From: Verrucomicrobiales bacterium
GTDB taxonomy: Bacteria > Verrucomicrobiota > Verrucomicrobiia > Limisphaerales > UBA1096
Length of the DNA: 7,861 nt
Assembly (NCBI GenBank): GCA_002708005.1
Contig: PAOJ01000003.1
Coordinates: 20,317 to 28,177, forward strand
Reading direction: 5' to 3'
Position numbers and translations under genes: made by a program
Part shown: positions 6,293-7,861 of the stretch, one piece after another
How the letters are laid out: every line of letters starts with the position of its first letter
Numbering within the stretch: position 1 is the stretch's first letter
Notes under the pieces: model-generated
Databases searched by the model: none
What the model was told of the DNA's origin: nothing
The model's input: the letters and a program-made list of their open reading frames with translations, nothing else

Positions 6293-7421
6293 CAGCACGA
6301 AGTTCGAGTACAGTTTGAGCTAAAGCCTGCCCGATCCGAGTAAAAGTAATCGTGCTACCGAGGTAATGATAAGGAAAGTCAGACCCAATCTTAACCCATT
6401 CTTGTAAATTATCACGCCAAGTAGGAAAGGCTTCATCTGCACGTTTATCCCAATATATATCAGTTGGGATCGCCTTTACATTACCTTTAAAATCCAAAAT
6501 GTCATTCATCGATAACTGGGCTTTTTTTACAATAGCCATATTACCCTTCGCCGGTTTAAATCCGTTCTGCCCCATAACACCAATCGCAATGGGCAATCGA
6601 GGCACGCCGAGTTCTTTACGGACATCACGTATAAGGTTTTCCATGTTTTTTGCGTATTCACCAGGCAAGTCTCCGTACATATCGTTCCACCCTTGAAACC
6701 AAACAAAACCAGCAATCTCGTAACCTCGACCATCATAATCCGGAAATCGTAACTTCATTTCACTGAGGGTTGTTTTAATTTCAGTCATCATTAAACGATA
6801 AAAGTGACCATAACTATCTAATACCTGCTTGTGGTACTCCTCCTTCTTAGCCTTTCGAATTTTATCTAATGACTCATTGCTTTTTGCTTCTACATCTTTT
6901 CGAGTAATTTTTGGATTATCTCTTTTTGCTTTATTCAACTCGCCACGAATTATTTTATTATAATCTCGCTTAATCAAGTTTTCGACAAGCTGCTCGATTG
7001 ATTCCTTGGACGGCGCCCCAGAACTGGGCGGTCTAAAATCACGACCAATACTTTTGCCTCCCCATGCAGTCTTAATCAACAACACTGGTTCTTCATAGTG
7101 GTTGCCCATAATATGACCAAATTGCAGTTCAAGCCCAATACATCCTGGTGAACCATAACCAACTGTTAAATCACCACGGCGATCTAAGTAGTTAATCCAA
7201 ACATCATTACGTTTAATATATTCCCCACCCTTGTGAAAATGTGCAAAAAAATCCTTGGTATCTAATGCTTTTATTTGGTGGTTAAGTAAAGGATCAATCT
7301 TTCCTTTACCTTCCATATTAGACTGTCCAGCTAATATAAAAACCTTAACAGGCTTAGTTTCTTCAGAAACAACACAAGCCACAAATGTTAGATTTAAAAG
7401 TAAGAAAAGAAATCGAGTCAT
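6285..7421 (-). CDS. Exported SASA-family esterase (sialate O-acetylesterase-like)
   Basis: A 378-residue protein of the SGNH-like SASA family (carbohydrate acetylesterases, including CE6 and sialate O-acetylesterases), which remove O-acetyl groups from sugars. Residues 1-20 form a signal peptide with a hydrophobic core (FLFLLLNLTFV). Cys16 in FVAC could be a lipobox, so the product is a secreted or membrane-anchored protein. Family motifs: AGQSNMEG (31-38) with probable nucleophile Ser34, AWGGKS (119-124), WFQGWND (241-247), and HYLGS (352-356), whose His352 is the likely catalytic histidine. Residues about 137-205 form a Lys/Glu-rich, probably helical insertion absent from the compact family members I recall. 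Real sugar substrate unknown. It is transcribed opposite to the pdh operon and is divergent from the prepilin-like gene, so it is an independent unit. With the nearby sulfatase it suggests polysaccharide breakdown, which is inference. No strong Shine-Dalgarno precedes the ATG at 7419-7421. Confidence 0.85.
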   Translation of the reverse strand: MTRFLFLLLNLTFVACVVSEETKPVKVFILAGQSNMEGKGKIDPLLNHQIKALDTKDFFAHFHKGGEYIKRNDVWINYLDRRGDLTVGYGSPGCIGLELQFGHIMGNHYEEPVLLIKTAWGGKSIGRDFRPPSSGAPSKESIEQLVENLIKRDYNKIIRGELNKAKRDNPKITRKDVEAKSNESLDKIRKAKKEEYHKQVLDSYGHFYRLMMTEIKTTLSEMKLRFPDYDGRGYEIAGFVWFQGWNDMYGDLPGEYAKNMENLIRDVRKELGVPRLPIAIGVMGQNGFKPAKGNMAIVKKAQLSMNDILDFKGNVKAIPTDIYWDKRADEAFPTWRDNLQEWVKIGSDFPYHYLGSTITFTRIGQALAQTVLELRAEK

Positions 7422-7468
7422 ATATTTACTGGTGAAAAATTTATTTATTAAAACACAAAAACAACAAC

Positions 7469-7497
7469 TTTATACTTGCAGCTGTCAATATGTACAA
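7469..7497 (-). promoter_or_regulatory. Candidate sigma70-type promoter for the esterase gene
   Basis: Read on the minus strand, TTGTAC (7497-7492) and TATAAA (7474-7469) are separated by 17 bases. The -10 matches five of six consensus positions, while the -35 keeps only TTG. The predicted transcript start near 7462 would leave a leader of about 40 bases before the esterase ATG. It lies in the 117-base region between divergent genes. On the + strand only a very weak pair (TTGCAG 7477-7482, TAAATA 7500-7505, 17-base spacer) is seen for the prepilin-like gene. Confidence 0.3.
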
Positions 7498-7538
7498 AGT
7501 AAATAACGAAAAGTAGCTGCCAGCAAATCATTAAATAA

Positions 7539-7861
7539 ATGAACAAAAATATACGTAGAGGCTTTACACTAATTGAACTTCTAGTCGTTATTGCCATTAT
7601 AGCAATCCTAGCAGGAATGCTGCTTCCTGCTTTGGCCAAAGCAAAACAAAAAGGCGTTCAAACTGTTTGCATTAATAACCTCAAGCAATGGGGATTAGTT
7701 TGGCAATTTTACACTGACGAAAATGACGGAAAATTTAGTAATGGATTAAAAGTTGGATGGGCTCGTGGTGAATGGGTAGCCTCTCTAGAAAAGTTTTGGC
7801 GTAAACAGGATATCCTTCTTTGTCCAGCTGCTAACATGGCTCGAAGCGGCGCTGGTGAAGG
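7539..7861 (+). CDS. Prepilin-like (type II secretion/type IV pilus pseudopilin) protein, 3' end outside window
   Basis: An ATG at 7539-7541, directly preceded by an in-frame TAA (7536-7538), opens a frame that stays open for 107 codons to the window end. The N-terminus is a textbook class III signal: basic MNKNIRRG, cleavage after Gly8, then [18 protein letters not shown] with Phe9 as +1 and Glu13 as the conserved +5 residue. The prepilin peptidase would cut and N-methylate there, and the hydrophobic helix would sit in the inner membrane or pack in a pseudopilus. The following [11 protein letters not shown] and INNLKQWG segment and the CPAAN motif resemble the large family of GspG/H-like proteins expanded in Verrucomicrobiota, Lentisphaerota and Planctomycetota. 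No secretion-machinery genes are adjacent, so it may be one of many orphan copies. Role unknown; the C-terminal domain is not visible. No Shine-Dalgarno is evident. Confidence 0.9.
   Translation, partial: MNKNIRRGFTLIELLVVIAIIAILAGMLLPALAKAKQKGVQTVCINNLKQWGLVWQFYTDENDGKFSNGLKVGWARGEWVASLEKFWRKQDILLCPAANMARSGAGE

Noticed and set aside
7483..7488. Perfect TTGACA on the minus strand as a -35 box for the esterase gene
   Set aside because: At 16-18 bases downstream there is only GTTGTT-like sequence, and the nearby TATAAA is just 8 bases away, so it does not form a usable promoter pair. The TTGTAC/TATAAA pair fits better.
7448..7639. Short minus-strand open frame across the divergent promoter region
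   Set aside because: It overlaps the unmistakable prepilin N-terminus on the + strand, and its own translation shows no conserved motif.

Overview
The window looks like a piece of chromosome from an AT-rich, Gram-negative-type bacterium, most plausibly of the Verrucomicrobiota/Lentisphaerota group (PVC superphylum). This is an inference. It rests on a formylglycine-type sulfatase, a SASA-family carbohydrate esterase, and a prepilin-like protein with the '[29 protein letters not shown]' style of N-terminus that is abundant in that group. No rRNA, tRNA, CRISPR array, transposase or phage gene was seen.

Layout: (1) 1-429, C-terminal end of a sulfatase gene on the + strand. (2) 430-623, a 194-base intergenic region with short direct repeats, an 18-base inverted repeat and a candidate -10 box upstream of aceE. 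(3) 624-6283, a tight three-gene + strand operon, aceE-aceF-lpd, encoding the whole pyruvate dehydrogenase complex (homodimeric-type E1, a two-lipoyl-domain E2, and E3). The spacings are 9 bases and then a 4-base ATGA overlap. (4) 6285-7421, a convergent minus-strand gene for an exported SASA/sialate-O-acetylesterase-like esterase. It is separated from lpd by one base, and an AT-only palindrome spans both stop codons. (5) 7422-7538, a divergent promoter region of 117 bases. (6) 7539 to the window end, the start of a prepilin-like (pseudopilin) gene that continues beyond the window.

How the genes work together: E1 decarboxylates pyruvate and passes the acetyl group to the swinging lipoyl arms of E2. 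E2 makes acetyl-CoA, and E3 reoxidises the lipoyl groups to give NADH. The flanking sulfatase and esterase are exported-type enzymes that remove sulfate and acyl decorations from polysaccharides, so the neighbourhood fits a polysaccharide-degrading heterotroph. Nothing in the sequence ties them functionally to pyruvate dehydrogenase.

On novelty: I find no convincing undescribed system. The most interesting points are the strongly gammaproteobacterial-looking (E. coli-like) aceE/aceF/lpd set in an apparently PVC-type context, the candidate operator elements upstream of aceE, and the Lys/Glu-rich insertion in the esterase.
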